This document shows positions 44,289-53,204 of a stretch of DNA of 64,000 nucleotides, in pieces. The notes beneath the pieces are model-generated. The model had not been told where the DNA came from and ran no database searches. It saw only the letters and a list, made by a program, of their open reading frames with translations. The position numbers were made by a program, and so were the translations under genes. The stretch lies in assembly GCF_000701265.1 (NCBI RefSeq), contig NZ_KL370759.1, positions 655,631 to 719,630 of the forward strand, given 5' to 3'. The stretch is from Legionella wadsworthii DSM 21896 = ATCC 33877 (lineage in GTDB: Bacteria > Pseudomonadota > Gammaproteobacteria > Legionellales > Legionellaceae). Within the stretch, counting starts at the first letter, position 1; every line of letters starts with the position of its first letter.

Positions 44289-45356
44289 TTATTTAATAAT
44301 ATCAAAATCAGTAATTACTGGTTGATGCAACACTGAAATGGCTGCCTCGTAAGCATAGCGATCAATTTGTGGATTTTGAGCTTGCAATTTTGATACTCCT
44401 TCTTCGCCCATATTTTTCAGGGCGGTCGCAGCATTAATTCTGACGTTCCATATTTTGTCTTTTAAGCATCGATCAAGTACATCAACAGCTTTTTTTGCAC
44501 CTATCTCTCCAAGTAGTCGGCAGGCTGTTGCCCTTACCTCCCATCGTGTATCTTCAGATTGTTTTAATAAGTAAGGAATTGACTGTTTTTTTTGATTATA
44601 AGCCATATAGCGCATTGATGAGAGCTGTAATTCAATATTATCTGAATGGAGATCAGTAAAAAGGCTAAATACTTCTCTTAAAGGACATTTAGGGAATGTC
44701 ATCAACAGCTTATAACATATTGCTTTGACATAAGGGTTTGTTTCTTTGGCTAAACGTGCTTCAATGATCGAGGCAATTTGCGGTTCGGCTCCATTAAAAA
44801 GATTTAAAAAAATGGTTTGTCCCAATCTGCGTACGGGAGTCATTTTATCTATAACTTGATTAATTAATGTCTCATCACCGGAGTTCACTGCGGCTTTCGC
44901 TGCATGAAAATAGATGATCGGTATTTTTTCTTGCAGTAATCGGCTCACTATAGGAACATCTTGTTCCCCCAGGGCAAGACAAAAACATTGTGAGGATATG
45001 ATTCGCATTCTTCCGAAGGAACTGGTGGCATTTTGCCTTGCTAAAGGAAGTAAAATATTATGAATGAGCGCCAAGCGGAGTTTTTTCCAAGAATCACCAA
45101 GTTCTAATTGGTCATATTTTTGAATTATTGACAAAATGATATCTATTTTCCTCCACCGACGAGGAAATCGAATGGGGTATCCCTCTGTAAAATTTGAAAG
45201 CGCTGCATTTAAATAAGCTTCAATTTTATTTTTAATTTGATCCTTTTTGCGTTGCTGTAATATAAATATCGAGCGAATCATATAAGCTACAACGATTATC
45301 AAAAAAATAAAAAAACCTTCAAAAATAATCACAATACTCGTAAGTTTTGTAATCAT
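44289..45356 (-). CDS. Membrane-anchored HEAT-repeat protein
   Basis: A 355 aa protein with one N-terminal membrane segment (about residues 8-30, IVIIFEGFFIFLIIVVAYMI) and a cytosolic HEAT-repeat solenoid for the rest. The clearest repeats lie near the end: DTRWEVRATACRLLGEIGAK followed by DKIWNVRINAATALKNMG. HEAT repeats usually hold protein complexes together. Its place between the phosphatase-like gene (4 bp overlap) and the synthase suggests a scaffold for the synthase. It has no enzymatic motif. Confidence 0.82.
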   Translation of the reverse strand: MITKLTSIVIIFEGFFIFLIIVVAYMIRSIFILQQRKKDQIKNKIEAYLNAALSNFTEGYPIRFPRRWRKIDIILSIIQKYDQLELGDSWKKLRLALIHNILLPLARQNATSSFGRMRIISSQCFCLALGEQDVPIVSRLLQEKIPIIYFHAAKAAVNSGDETLINQVIDKMTPVRRLGQTIFLNLFNGAEPQIASIIEARLAKETNPYVKAICYKLLMTFPKCPLREVFSLFTDLHSDNIELQLSSMRYMAYNQKKQSIPYLLKQSEDTRWEVRATACRLLGEIGAKKAVDVLDRCLKDKIWNVRINAATALKNMGEEGVSKLQAQNPQIDRYAYEAAISVLHQPVITDFDIIK

Positions 45357-46078
45357 GATAAATGCCTCTTTGAACCATTTTTGGATAAGTGTGCGTTAGC
45401 ATTTACAATATCTATAAATGTTTTTACCCTATCCTGGCCATAATAACCATGGACATAATATTTATCTTTTTTATTTATACTTTTGCTTAATTCTTCGATA
45501 GTTTTAATCGTCTCAAGGGTGTAGATACTTTCTGGAATTATAGGAATATTTATAAGCTTAATACCTATTATTTTTGCATTGTATTTTTCCTGAAAATACA
45601 ACCATGGCTCCGCAGGTAATATAATTGGGTCAAGTAAGGAAATAATACCTGTATAGCCCTTGGCTTTTAGAAGAATTAATTGATTCTTATCTGGATAAGG
45701 ACCACCGGTAAAATGACCGTCTATTGATGTAATTTCTCGCTCCATGGTTGCTCGAGGCATGATCCAATAACTCAAAGTGAGTATCCAAAAAATGGTAATA
45801 GCCGCCGCAAAAAAATTTTTATCCGAGCGATTGTTCGAATGAAAAAGCCAAATAGTCAACCATTTTGCAAACAATACAGAATATAAAAGGCTCCCAAGTA
45901 TCACACAGAGAATTATTAAATGGACGTAGTATTCTGACCATTGGCTTTGTTGCATAAAAGTGACTAAACTTCGAATAATCAATACAATTGTAAATGTTCC
46001 TAAAGGGAAATAAACTGCAATGAACATCACTAAAAAAAGAGTGATTTTTTTAAATGTTTCTTTTATTTTTATATTCAT
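45353..46078 (-). CDS. Membrane-anchored phosphatase-like protein with Gly in place of the catalytic Cys
   Basis: A 241 aa protein with three membrane segments in the first 110 residues and a C-terminal domain shaped like a dual-specificity phosphatase. The signature HCX5R appears as HGYYGQDR: His210, Gly211 where Cys should be, and Arg217. The codon is GGT, one base away from TGT. Without the nucleophile the domain should not hydrolyse phosphate, so it is probably a binding or sensory pseudophosphatase. It overlaps the HEAT gene by 4 bp and follows the TPR-barrel gene after 17 bases. Confidence 0.75.
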   Translation of the reverse strand: MNIKIKETFKKITLFLVMFIAVYFPLGTFTIVLIIRSLVTFMQQSQWSEYYVHLIILCVILGSLLYSVLFAKWLTIWLFHSNNRSDKNFFAAAITIFWILTLSYWIMPRATMEREITSIDGHFTGGPYPDKNQLILLKAKGYTGIISLLDPIILPAEPWLYFQEKYNAKIIGIKLINIPIIPESIYTLETIKTIEELSKSINKKDKYYVHGYYGQDRVKTFIDIVNANAHLSKNGSKRHLS

Positions 46079-46095
46079 AAATTGTCAACACACTT

Positions 46096-48508
46096 TTAAA
46101 ATCTATATTTAATTCCAATATTCCCATCGTATAATTCCTTAAGTAGCCCTGTCTGATACTTCCATTGTTGATATCCTGCACCAAGATCAACAACCAAATG
46201 ATGGTTTATAATTGGAAATTCATAAGTTAAATTCACATAACTATTTTTAATAATGATGAAATTCACGGTTAAAAGATCCGCCAAATCAGGGCTATGCCCC
46301 CATCCCAAACCTAAACTTAAAAAATGATCTATTGTAGAAAAATAACGCCGAATTATTCCTGTATATAACAAGGACTCTTTTGTTCTGTCTTTAGGAACAA
46401 AATAGTAAGGACGAAAGCTAATCCAATAATTTTTAGGATAATAACTTAATGATCCTGTGTACGTTGAAAAATAGGTAGGGCCAATATTTGAATAACGATC
46501 CCCGGCAGAGATTTCAATAGACTTTGTCACTAAAGCAAACCCCTCCGCACCAACTACATATTTTGGAAATAGTACTGGCTGATCCGAATAAGCGATGACC
46601 AGATCGGCATGAAAATTGCGATTAAGTTGTGCCGAAAAATCAACTTCGTATTGAGGTGCGTTAACGCCAAACCGGGATGCATAATTCACTTTTGCTAATA
46701 GAACACCGATATCCGTTTCACGAGCATAATAAGCAGTGGAGTAATCCCAAATTTTATTTTTCGGTAAGTGTGTCACATACGTATTATCACTGGAAAGACC
46801 AAGCTCATTAATCCCATAAGTGTACCGGGGAGATATTTCTTTGATTTCATCCAGGTGGGCTTGTGCATCCCTATTTTCAGGCTCAATTAATAATGCCTTT
46901 TTGTAGGCTTTGGCTGCTAAGCCATATCGGCGAAATATCTTTTGAATTTCGCCTTCCTTAATGATTAATTTGACATTGTTGGGCTGGTTTACTAATCCAT
47001 TTCGAATTAAATGAAGTGCAGAATAATCACGATTTTTTGCAAGATAATAATCAGCCATACCTATTCTTGCATCCGTATTATTCTTATTTTTTATCAGAAG
47101 CATGCTATAAATTTGTTTTGCTTCCTCATAGTTTTTTTTAACCATCATCGTTCTGGCTCGAAGTAAATCCATTTCTTCCTGTGACAGCCGTTTTCCTTTA
47201 TTGAATTTATTCAGTGCGATTTGATTTTTTAATTTTAAAAGTTGCGGGTTTTTAGGCGTAATTTTCAACCCTGTATAGAGCAACTTCAATGCACCTTTCT
47301 GATCATTTTTTATAAGATATATATGGATTAATACAAGGCGTGCATCTAAATAGGCCGGGGTTTTTTTTAATACGCTATTTAAGTAATTTTCAGCTGCTGT
47401 GAATTCCTTTTGGTGAAAATAAAGTAATCCAAGTTCGAGCATAATATCTACATCCTCTGGATGGACTTTTAAATAATTAATTGCCTTAAATTTGGCCAAA
47501 TTGATTTTTCCATCTTGCCGTAATTTTTTTAGTTCGGCGTTGAGAGATGGGGCTTCCGTTTTCATTTTTTCTATAGCCTTAGGAGGTTGTTGCGCGTGCT
47601 CAACTGCTTCTACTAATAATTTTAATTGTGCATCATGTGGATTTTGATTAAGACCTTCATGAATTAAATTGAGTGCTTCCTGATATTTTTTTTCACCCAT
47701 TTTTGTTTCAATTAATCCAATACGTGCATCAAGATATTTAGGTGCTTTGGTTAATACGAAGCTAAGGCAATCCTCTGCCAGATGATAATTTTTTTGTTGC
47801 AAGGCAATCAAACCAAGCTGCACACTCACATCCACATTCTCAGGATGCATTTCTAGATAATCCATTGCCTTGATTTTCGCTGTATCTATTTGACCTCTTT
47901 TCCTTAATTGTTGTATTTCTTCTAAAATAGTGGGCATTATCGAAGGAATCGATGATTGAGAGGCTTGTAAATCCTCGTGTTCCGCACTTAAAACGTTATT
48001 TTTTAATTCCAATAATTGCTTGTTCTCTTTATTTTGTTTTAATCCATTATCAATAACTGCTAATGCATTTTGATATTTTTTTTCAGCAACCATGGTTTTT
48101 ATTAATGCAACACGGGCATCCAAATAGTTAGGCTTCTTTATCAATACCCTGTTTAAATAAATTTCGGCCTTCGAATAATATTTTTGTTGAAAATAGATGA
48201 GACCTAACTCAAGATTTACATCCACATCATCAGGATGTTGATGTAAATAACTTATAGCCAAATCCCGAGCTAACTCGAGTTGTCCTGTAATTCTCAACTC
48301 ATGAATTTGAGCCTGTGGAGTATTGTCGGTGGATGGAGGAGTAGTTGGTGTTAATTCTTTTTTTGCAAGCTGTTTTTGGAAAGTTTGTATCAATAAAGGA
48401 TTAAGATCATGTTGCCTCACAGGATCAAGTGCATGGGCATAGGAATCATACAATAATATGATTTGAACAAAATAAAACTTCTTTGGATCTTTTTTTTTTA
48501 TAGGGCAT
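46096..48508 (-). CDS. TPR/beta-barrel outer-membrane protein (YaiO/PgaA-like), frame broken at an A10 tract
   Basis: A protein of about 800 aa. TPR repeats in three related modules (residues 51-153, 181-283 and 309-411, counted from the open frame) are followed by a barrel of about 240 residues from about 545 that resembles the YaiO domain, ending in YRF. This is the architecture of export porins such as PgaA. The uninterrupted frame begins only at a TTG (48453). A signal peptide lies upstream: an ATG at 48508 reads MPYKK and then loses frame at ten A residues (48490-48499). With nine A residues it continues as KKDPKKFYFVQIILLYDSYA with an AHA cleavage site. Confidence 0.8.
48490..48499. repeat. 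A10 homopolymer in the signal-peptide coding region
   Basis: Ten T residues on the plus strand (A10 in the transcript) lie nine bases after the ATG at 48508. With A10 that ATG gives a 20-residue dead-end peptide; loss of one A joins it to the barrel protein with a proper signal peptide. The tract is a candidate contingency or slippage site, a mutation, or a sequencing error. Confidence 0.7.
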
Positions 48509-48975
48509 TCTTTTGAATTTAATAGAAATTTTTGGCTATTACCTTATATCCTAATTCAGTTTTTGGAAAAATTAAAGAGGGATTGCTGGCAATTCATCTA
48601 CTCTATTGAAAATGAATTGATTAGGGAGCAACTTGAATCTGATTTATTATGCGGTTTATGGATAATGTTCGTAATGAGCGTTCTTAACTGGGTCATTTAA
48701 ATATTTTCTCTGTTAATAGTTCTGCATTAAAGTAAGGTAAGTTTGGCCCTAATCAAATATATGTGAAGTTAGGCTCCATTTCCTTAAAGTTTCAATAGTA
48801 TGCTCGATATGGCTTTTTAGTACAAAGAGATAAGTTTGGGCCTAAATGAACCTAAATGATTTGAGAATGGAAGCTGCAGCATCGTTCATCCAATGTATGA
48901 AGCAGCTTATGACATGGAAGTGTAGTAGCAGTCTACGTAACCAGTGGATGACTCTGGATAACTCATATGGGTTAC
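48509..48975. other. Intergenic region upstream of the exopolysaccharide operon
   Basis: About 470 bases without a supported gene. It must contain the operon promoter. A near repeat of taagtttgg-cctaa occurs at about 48738 and 48831. A 75-codon overlapping frame at the right end was rejected. Confidence 0.4.
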
Positions 48976-49779
48976 CTATTTCAAGTACATGAATAGAGGA
49001 GGCAAAGAGCTCATTGCTGCCCTCGATGAATCTTCTTTGCGTAGTTGCTTTTTTTGAGGCTTGACGCAAATCGATAAATCAAAATTATTATTTCCGTAAT
49101 ATCCTTCTATCGAAATACTAGGTTCGCTATTTGTTGGATTTTTATTTAAATGATTTCCACCTTCATCATAAATAAATAAAGAGACAGTATCGCCTTGTTC
49201 ATTCAAAGCGGTTTTTAATCCCATTATGGAGCCAGGACTAAATTCACGCTGAGAATTTGGATGCATGTCTACTATATGGGCGGCACCACCAAGAAAAATT
49301 GCGACTACATTTTCTGTTTTAAAAAATACATCATGAAAGGCTTCTTCGAATACAGGGTTTGCTGTCCGTACACGGTTCATGCAAGACGAAGTAATCAACG
49401 AGTTATATCCTGTATTCTGGTTTTCTGTTGCTTTGATTAATATTCCCGTATGGATTGCCTTTTGTGCCAAGGTGACATACATATTCACTTCTAGATTTTG
49501 TGGTTCTACAAAAGGGCATTTTTTAAATACAGTCTCGATAGAGGTATTAAATTGCTTCTTTTCAACGCCATCATTAATTTGATTTTGATCCATTGTCGAT
49601 ATGTGTTCGAGGATAAGAATAATTTTTCTTTGACAAATAAATGAACCTTGGGCAATTTCATCAAATAAATCAATTAAAGCTTCTTTAGGTGCATAATCAA
49701 AATGATCTTCAGCTATCAGGATTTTTTTTATACGAGGATTTTTTAGAAAAGATTTTATTTGTTCAACAGCTTCAGACAT
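48976..49779 (-). CDS. Unknown soluble protein, possibly TIKI/EreA-like fold
   Basis: An unrecognised 267 aa protein without signal peptide or membrane segment. An early KKILIAEDHFDYAP segment, a KIILILEHIS strand and a later VAIFLGGAAHIVDM strand recall the spaced Glu/His motifs of the TIKI/TraB/erythromycin-esterase superfamily, but the match is weak. Its C-terminus (QKKQLRKEDSSRAAMSS) is polar. It precedes the exopolysaccharide operon in the same direction, about 470 bases away. It may be an effector; nothing decides this. Confidence 0.55.
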   Translation of the reverse strand: MSEAVEQIKSFLKNPRIKKILIAEDHFDYAPKEALIDLFDEIAQGSFICQRKIILILEHISTMDQNQINDGVEKKQFNTSIETVFKKCPFVEPQNLEVNMYVTLAQKAIHTGILIKATENQNTGYNSLITSSCMNRVRTANPVFEEAFHDVFFKTENVVAIFLGGAAHIVDMHPNSQREFSPGSIMGLKTALNEQGDTVSLFIYDEGGNHLNKNPTNSEPSISIEGYYGNNNFDLSICVKPQKKQLRKEDSSRAAMSSLPPLFMYLK

Positions 49780-50034
49780 TAATCGACTCTTTTATTTAGT
49801 TTTTGTTTAATTAAATAGGGATCTGAAATTATAACATAATAAATAGTTCTTTATTGTAAAAGTCCCTTTTAATTCTGCTACTTAGAGAACTGCTGTAATT
49901 TATCGTTTATTAATCGTTCTAATGAAAGAAGGGTTTCATGGAGAAGGGGAAGTATTCAGGAAGGATTCAGTGGATTTAGTGAGAAATAAACAAAACATGA
50001 TAAGATACATGATTTAAGAAAACTTAATTTTGAC

Positions 50035-50958
50035 ATGACAAAAAAACTTTCGATTGTTATTCCTATTTATTACAATGAAAAAAATATTCCTGTTACTTAC
50101 CAACTTTTAGCCACTGAAGTTTTCCCTCACATTCCAGATTATGAGCTGATTTTAATTGATGATGGCTCTAACGATAATTCCTATCAGGAGGCTTTAAAAT
50201 TGCGGGAATTTGATGAAAAAGTAAAGGTTATCAAATTGTCACGTAATTTTGGGCAACATATCGCAATATTTGCGGGTCTTTCTTTCATTCAAGGTGATTG
50301 TGTGGTGGTTATTTCCGCGGATTTACAAGATCCTCCCAGTCTTATTTTGCAACTGTTTGAGAAATATCTTGAGGGAAATAAAGTTGTAGTCGCGGTGAGA
50401 AACAAGCGCAGTGAATCTTTTTGGCAAAAATTATTTTCCTTTTTGTATTATAAGTTAATGCGCAAATATGCGCTACAAGACATGCCATTGGGAGGCTTTG
50501 ATTGTTTCCTAGCCGACAAGCAAGTCATTGAAGTATTGACCAAAGTTGAAGAAAAAAATACCTCTTTATTTGGGCAAATCCTGTGGTTGGGATTTAAGCG
50601 AGCTGAAGTGGTTTACGACCGACAAACCCGGGAAATTGGGAGATCGCGCTGGACTTTATCAAAAAAATTTAAATTAGCTCTGGACTCTTTATTGGCTTTT
50701 TCCTATGTCCCCATTCGAGCCATTTCCATCATTGGCTTAGTGGATTGTTTGTTTAGCTTGTCTTATGCCGTTTATATTGTTTTGCAGAAATTACTTTTGG
50801 GCGCTAGTGCTGGATGGTCTTCACTCATGGTTGCGATTATGTTTACTTCTGGGGTCCAAATGTTGACTCTAGGTATCATTGGTGAATATTTATGGCGGAA
50901 TTTTGATGAAAGCCGCAAAAGACCGCTTTACGTGCTCGACGAGAAACATGGATTATGA
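50035..50958 (+). CDS. GtrB-like polyprenyl-phosphate glycosyltransferase
   Basis: A 307 aa GT2 enzyme of the dolichol/undecaprenyl-phosphate sugar transferase type. The GT-A domain has SIVIPIYYNEKNI, LIDDGSNDNS and ISADLQDPP (metal site), and two C-terminal membrane segments (about residues 230-290) anchor it, as in GtrB and ArnC. It should transfer a sugar from a nucleotide donor to undecaprenyl phosphate on the inner face of the membrane. It overlaps the gtrA-like gene by 4 bp and heads a four-gene operon. Confidence 0.88.
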   Translation: MTKKLSIVIPIYYNEKNIPVTYQLLATEVFPHIPDYELILIDDGSNDNSYQEALKLREFDEKVKVIKLSRNFGQHIAIFAGLSFIQGDCVVVISADLQDPPSLILQLFEKYLEGNKVVVAVRNKRSESFWQKLFSFLYYKLMRKYALQDMPLGGFDCFLADKQVIEVLTKVEEKNTSLFGQILWLGFKRAEVVYDRQTREIGRSRWTLSKKFKLALDSLLAFSYVPIRAISIIGLVDCLFSLSYAVYIVLQKLLLGASAGWSSLMVAIMFTSGVQMLTLGIIGEYLWRNFDESRKRPLYVLDEKHGL

Positions 50959-51353
50959 ATCTCTTGCAGAAATATCGACAATTCATTAAATTTTCTGTCG
51001 TTTCACTAGGATACAATTTTATTGCGTATTGTATTTATGCTGTCCTTATTTTTAATGGCAGTTCTTACTTTTTGGCAAGCTCGACCTCTTTTGTCTTCGG
51101 GGTGATTCTTGGTTATTTCTTGAATAAAAGCCTTGTTTTTAATACCAAACAAAAAGGGATGGAATATATTCTTTATTATTTTGCCTATTATGTTCTGTTA
51201 TTAGTCATTAATTTAGCTTTATTACATGGGTTTATTAACTGGTTAGAAATAAATCCATATGCTGCGCAGATATTGGTTACTATCATCGCGGCTTTTATGT
51301 CGTATCGTGTCATGGGCATATTATTTATGAGAGAGAATAAATGGGGTATTTAA
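50955..51353 (+). CDS. GtrA-like flippase
   Basis: A 132 aa protein with four membrane segments of the GtrA family. The first is preceded by QFIKFSVVSLGYNFIAYCIY and the loop FLNKSLVF follows the second, both typical. It should flip the undecaprenyl-linked sugar made by the preceding GtrB-like enzyme to the periplasmic side. It overlaps its neighbours at both ends (4 bp and 13 bp), so the genes are tightly coupled. Confidence 0.85.
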   Translation: MNLLQKYRQFIKFSVVSLGYNFIAYCIYAVLIFNGSSYFLASSTSFVFGVILGYFLNKSLVFNTKQKGMEYILYYFAYYVLLLVINLALLHGFINWLEINPYAAQILVTIIAAFMSYRVMGILFMRENKWGI

Positions 51354-51913
51354 CTCAATCACAGTTGCAAAGTTTAGGCTTTAGTTACTTAGGTAAAAAT
51401 GTAAAAATTAGTGATAGTGCAAAAATTTATGATGCTGATCAAATTAAGATTGGTGATAATTCACGGATCGATGATTTTTGTGTATTGTCTGGAAAAATAG
51501 ATATTGGACGTAATGTATTTGTAGGGGTTCATGGTAATCTTGCAGGTGGAGTCCATGGCATTCAATTAAGTGACTTTGTCACATTGGCTTATTATGTGAA
51601 TTTGTTTACACAATCTGATAATTATTTTGGTGAATCGCTCACTAATCCAACCATCCCCCGTCAATATAAAAAGGAAAGGTTTGGCACCATCAAAGTAGGA
51701 AAGCATGTCATTATTGGCAGTAACTCGGTCATCATGCCTGATGCTCATATAGCTGAAGGTTGTGCCATAGGGGCAATGAGTCTTGTAACAAAATCAACAC
51801 AGCCTTGGGGTATCTATTTCGGAATACCCGTGAAACGAATGAAAGAGCGACAAAGGGGGTTATTAGAACTAGAAACCTTGTATTTGAAGGAGAATGAATC
51901 ATGCCCCTCATAA
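51341..51913 (+). CDS. Left-handed beta-helix acyltransferase
   Basis: A 190 aa hexapeptide-repeat transferase. Repeats run from about residue 20 (VKISDSAKIYDADQIKIGDN) to 165, with VGVHGNLAGGVHGI in the middle, KVGKHVIIGSNSVIMPDA in the later coils and IYFGIPVKRMK at the end, as in sugar O-acetyltransferases. It probably acetylates or otherwise acylates the sugar of this operon. It overlaps gtrA by 13 bp and the next gene by 13 bp. Confidence 0.85.
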   Translation: MGYLTQSQLQSLGFSYLGKNVKISDSAKIYDADQIKIGDNSRIDDFCVLSGKIDIGRNVFVGVHGNLAGGVHGIQLSDFVTLAYYVNLFTQSDNYFGESLTNPTIPRQYKKERFGTIKVGKHVIIGSNSVIMPDAHIAEGCAIGAMSLVTKSTQPWGIYFGIPVKRMKERQRGLLELETLYLKENESCPS

Positions 51914-53085
51914 AAAATAAATACTTGTATCTTGGTTTTTTAATTGCGGGATTGGTTAGTTATTTTGTTTTTTATTATACCTTCCAATTCCAAGTATGGA
52001 GTGATTCCAAACAGCACCTGGTAAGCGATATACCAGGCCATACCCAGTTCATCATCGACTTTTCTAAATATGGTAACTTCCCCGTTTACAGCTTGTGGTA
52101 TCGATTGGTTTATTTTATTTCGGGTTATTCCTCAGAATATCGCCACCTTTCTTTTGTCACAATGTACTTGTTATCTATATTAGTTTGTTTGAAGTACCTG
52201 ATAAATTATTGGTTATTAAAAAAAGAGTCAGCGAATGTCCAATTAGTATCTTTACTTTCTATGGCACTAATTTTTGTGATGCCGATTTTAAGTTATTACA
52301 CAAAAGCCAACCATCCAGAACAAATATTAGTGGACAATTTCCATGTATATTTGGGTAATATATCAGCCAATCAATGGCATAATTCAACCCTCATTTTCGC
52401 GATGCCCGCCAATATATTGTTTTTTTATTATTCCATCAAAAATCTTGATTCAAATAGATGGTTTCCTTTTTTTATGATGGGTGGACTTGCTGTTTTGAGC
52501 ATATTCTGTAAGCCAAATTATGCAATGGCGTTTCTGCCTGTACTTACAATAGGTTTATTTCTCTTGAACTTAAAATCGCGAAGTTATTTGAATGCATTCA
52601 TCAAACCCGCACTCATTATCATTCCTGCGTTGATGACCTTATCTTACCAGTGGTATTTTACTTTTGTAAAAAATGAATTATTTAATCATCCTACTGCAAC
52701 GGTCTTTGCTCCTTTTTTAGTTTGGAGTACATATTCTCCGCATCTATTTATTTCTCTACTCCTGTCAATCGCTTTTCCATTAATTATCCTGGTATTTTAT
52801 TTCAAAAAAATGGATCGATTTTTAATAATAGCCTGGCTTACTTTTCTTGTTTCCTTGGGCATTTTTTCATTTTTTGCAGAATACCCTGTACATTTAAATG
52901 GTAACTTTTGGTGGGGAAGCATCGCGTCGAATTACATTTTATTTTTATTTTCGGTCAAACTCCTGCTCACTCAGTCTATTAACTGGAAGTCGATTACGGC
53001 CTACAGTATATTAGGTTTGCATTTTGTATCCGGGTGTTTTTTATTGGTGAGCTTTTTTTATAGGGAAACGTCTCTTATTTTATAA
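51901..53085 (+). CDS. Polytopic membrane protein, candidate periplasmic glycosyltransferase
   Basis: A 394 aa inner-membrane protein with about 10 membrane segments. After the first segment comes a periplasmic loop with SDSKQHLVSDIPGHTQFIID, whose aspartates could act as in GT-C type transferases that use undecaprenyl-phosphate sugars. No family is recognised with confidence. Its place after GtrB, GtrA and an acyltransferase fits the serotype-specific Gtr enzyme that adds the sugar to lipopolysaccharide or another surface polymer. Confidence 0.7.
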   Translation: MPLIKNKYLYLGFLIAGLVSYFVFYYTFQFQVWSDSKQHLVSDIPGHTQFIIDFSKYGNFPVYSLWYRLVYFISGYSSEYRHLSFVTMYLLSILVCLKYLINYWLLKKESANVQLVSLLSMALIFVMPILSYYTKANHPEQILVDNFHVYLGNISANQWHNSTLIFAMPANILFFYYSIKNLDSNRWFPFFMMGGLAVLSIFCKPNYAMAFLPVLTIGLFLLNLKSRSYLNAFIKPALIIIPALMTLSYQWYFTFVKNELFNHPTATVFAPFLVWSTYSPHLFISLLLSIAFPLIILVFYFKKMDRFLIIAWLTFLVSLGIFSFFAEYPVHLNGNFWWGSIASNYILFLFSVKLLLTQSINWKSITAYSILGLHFVSGCFLLVSFFYRETSLIL

Positions 53086-53204
53086 ACTGTTTACTCGTAA
53101 AAAGACTATCTGGGTTACAAGCAAAAGTGCCGCCTGAACATAAACCAACCATATTTTATTTTACTATACTAAATATACACATCATATATTGATAGATATA
53201 AGTT

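Noticed and set aside
48842..49069. Minus-strand 75-codon frame overlapping the end of the 267 aa protein
   Set aside because: It overlaps a longer, better-supported frame and has no ribosome site. It could be the true C-terminus if a frameshift exists, but nothing shows that.
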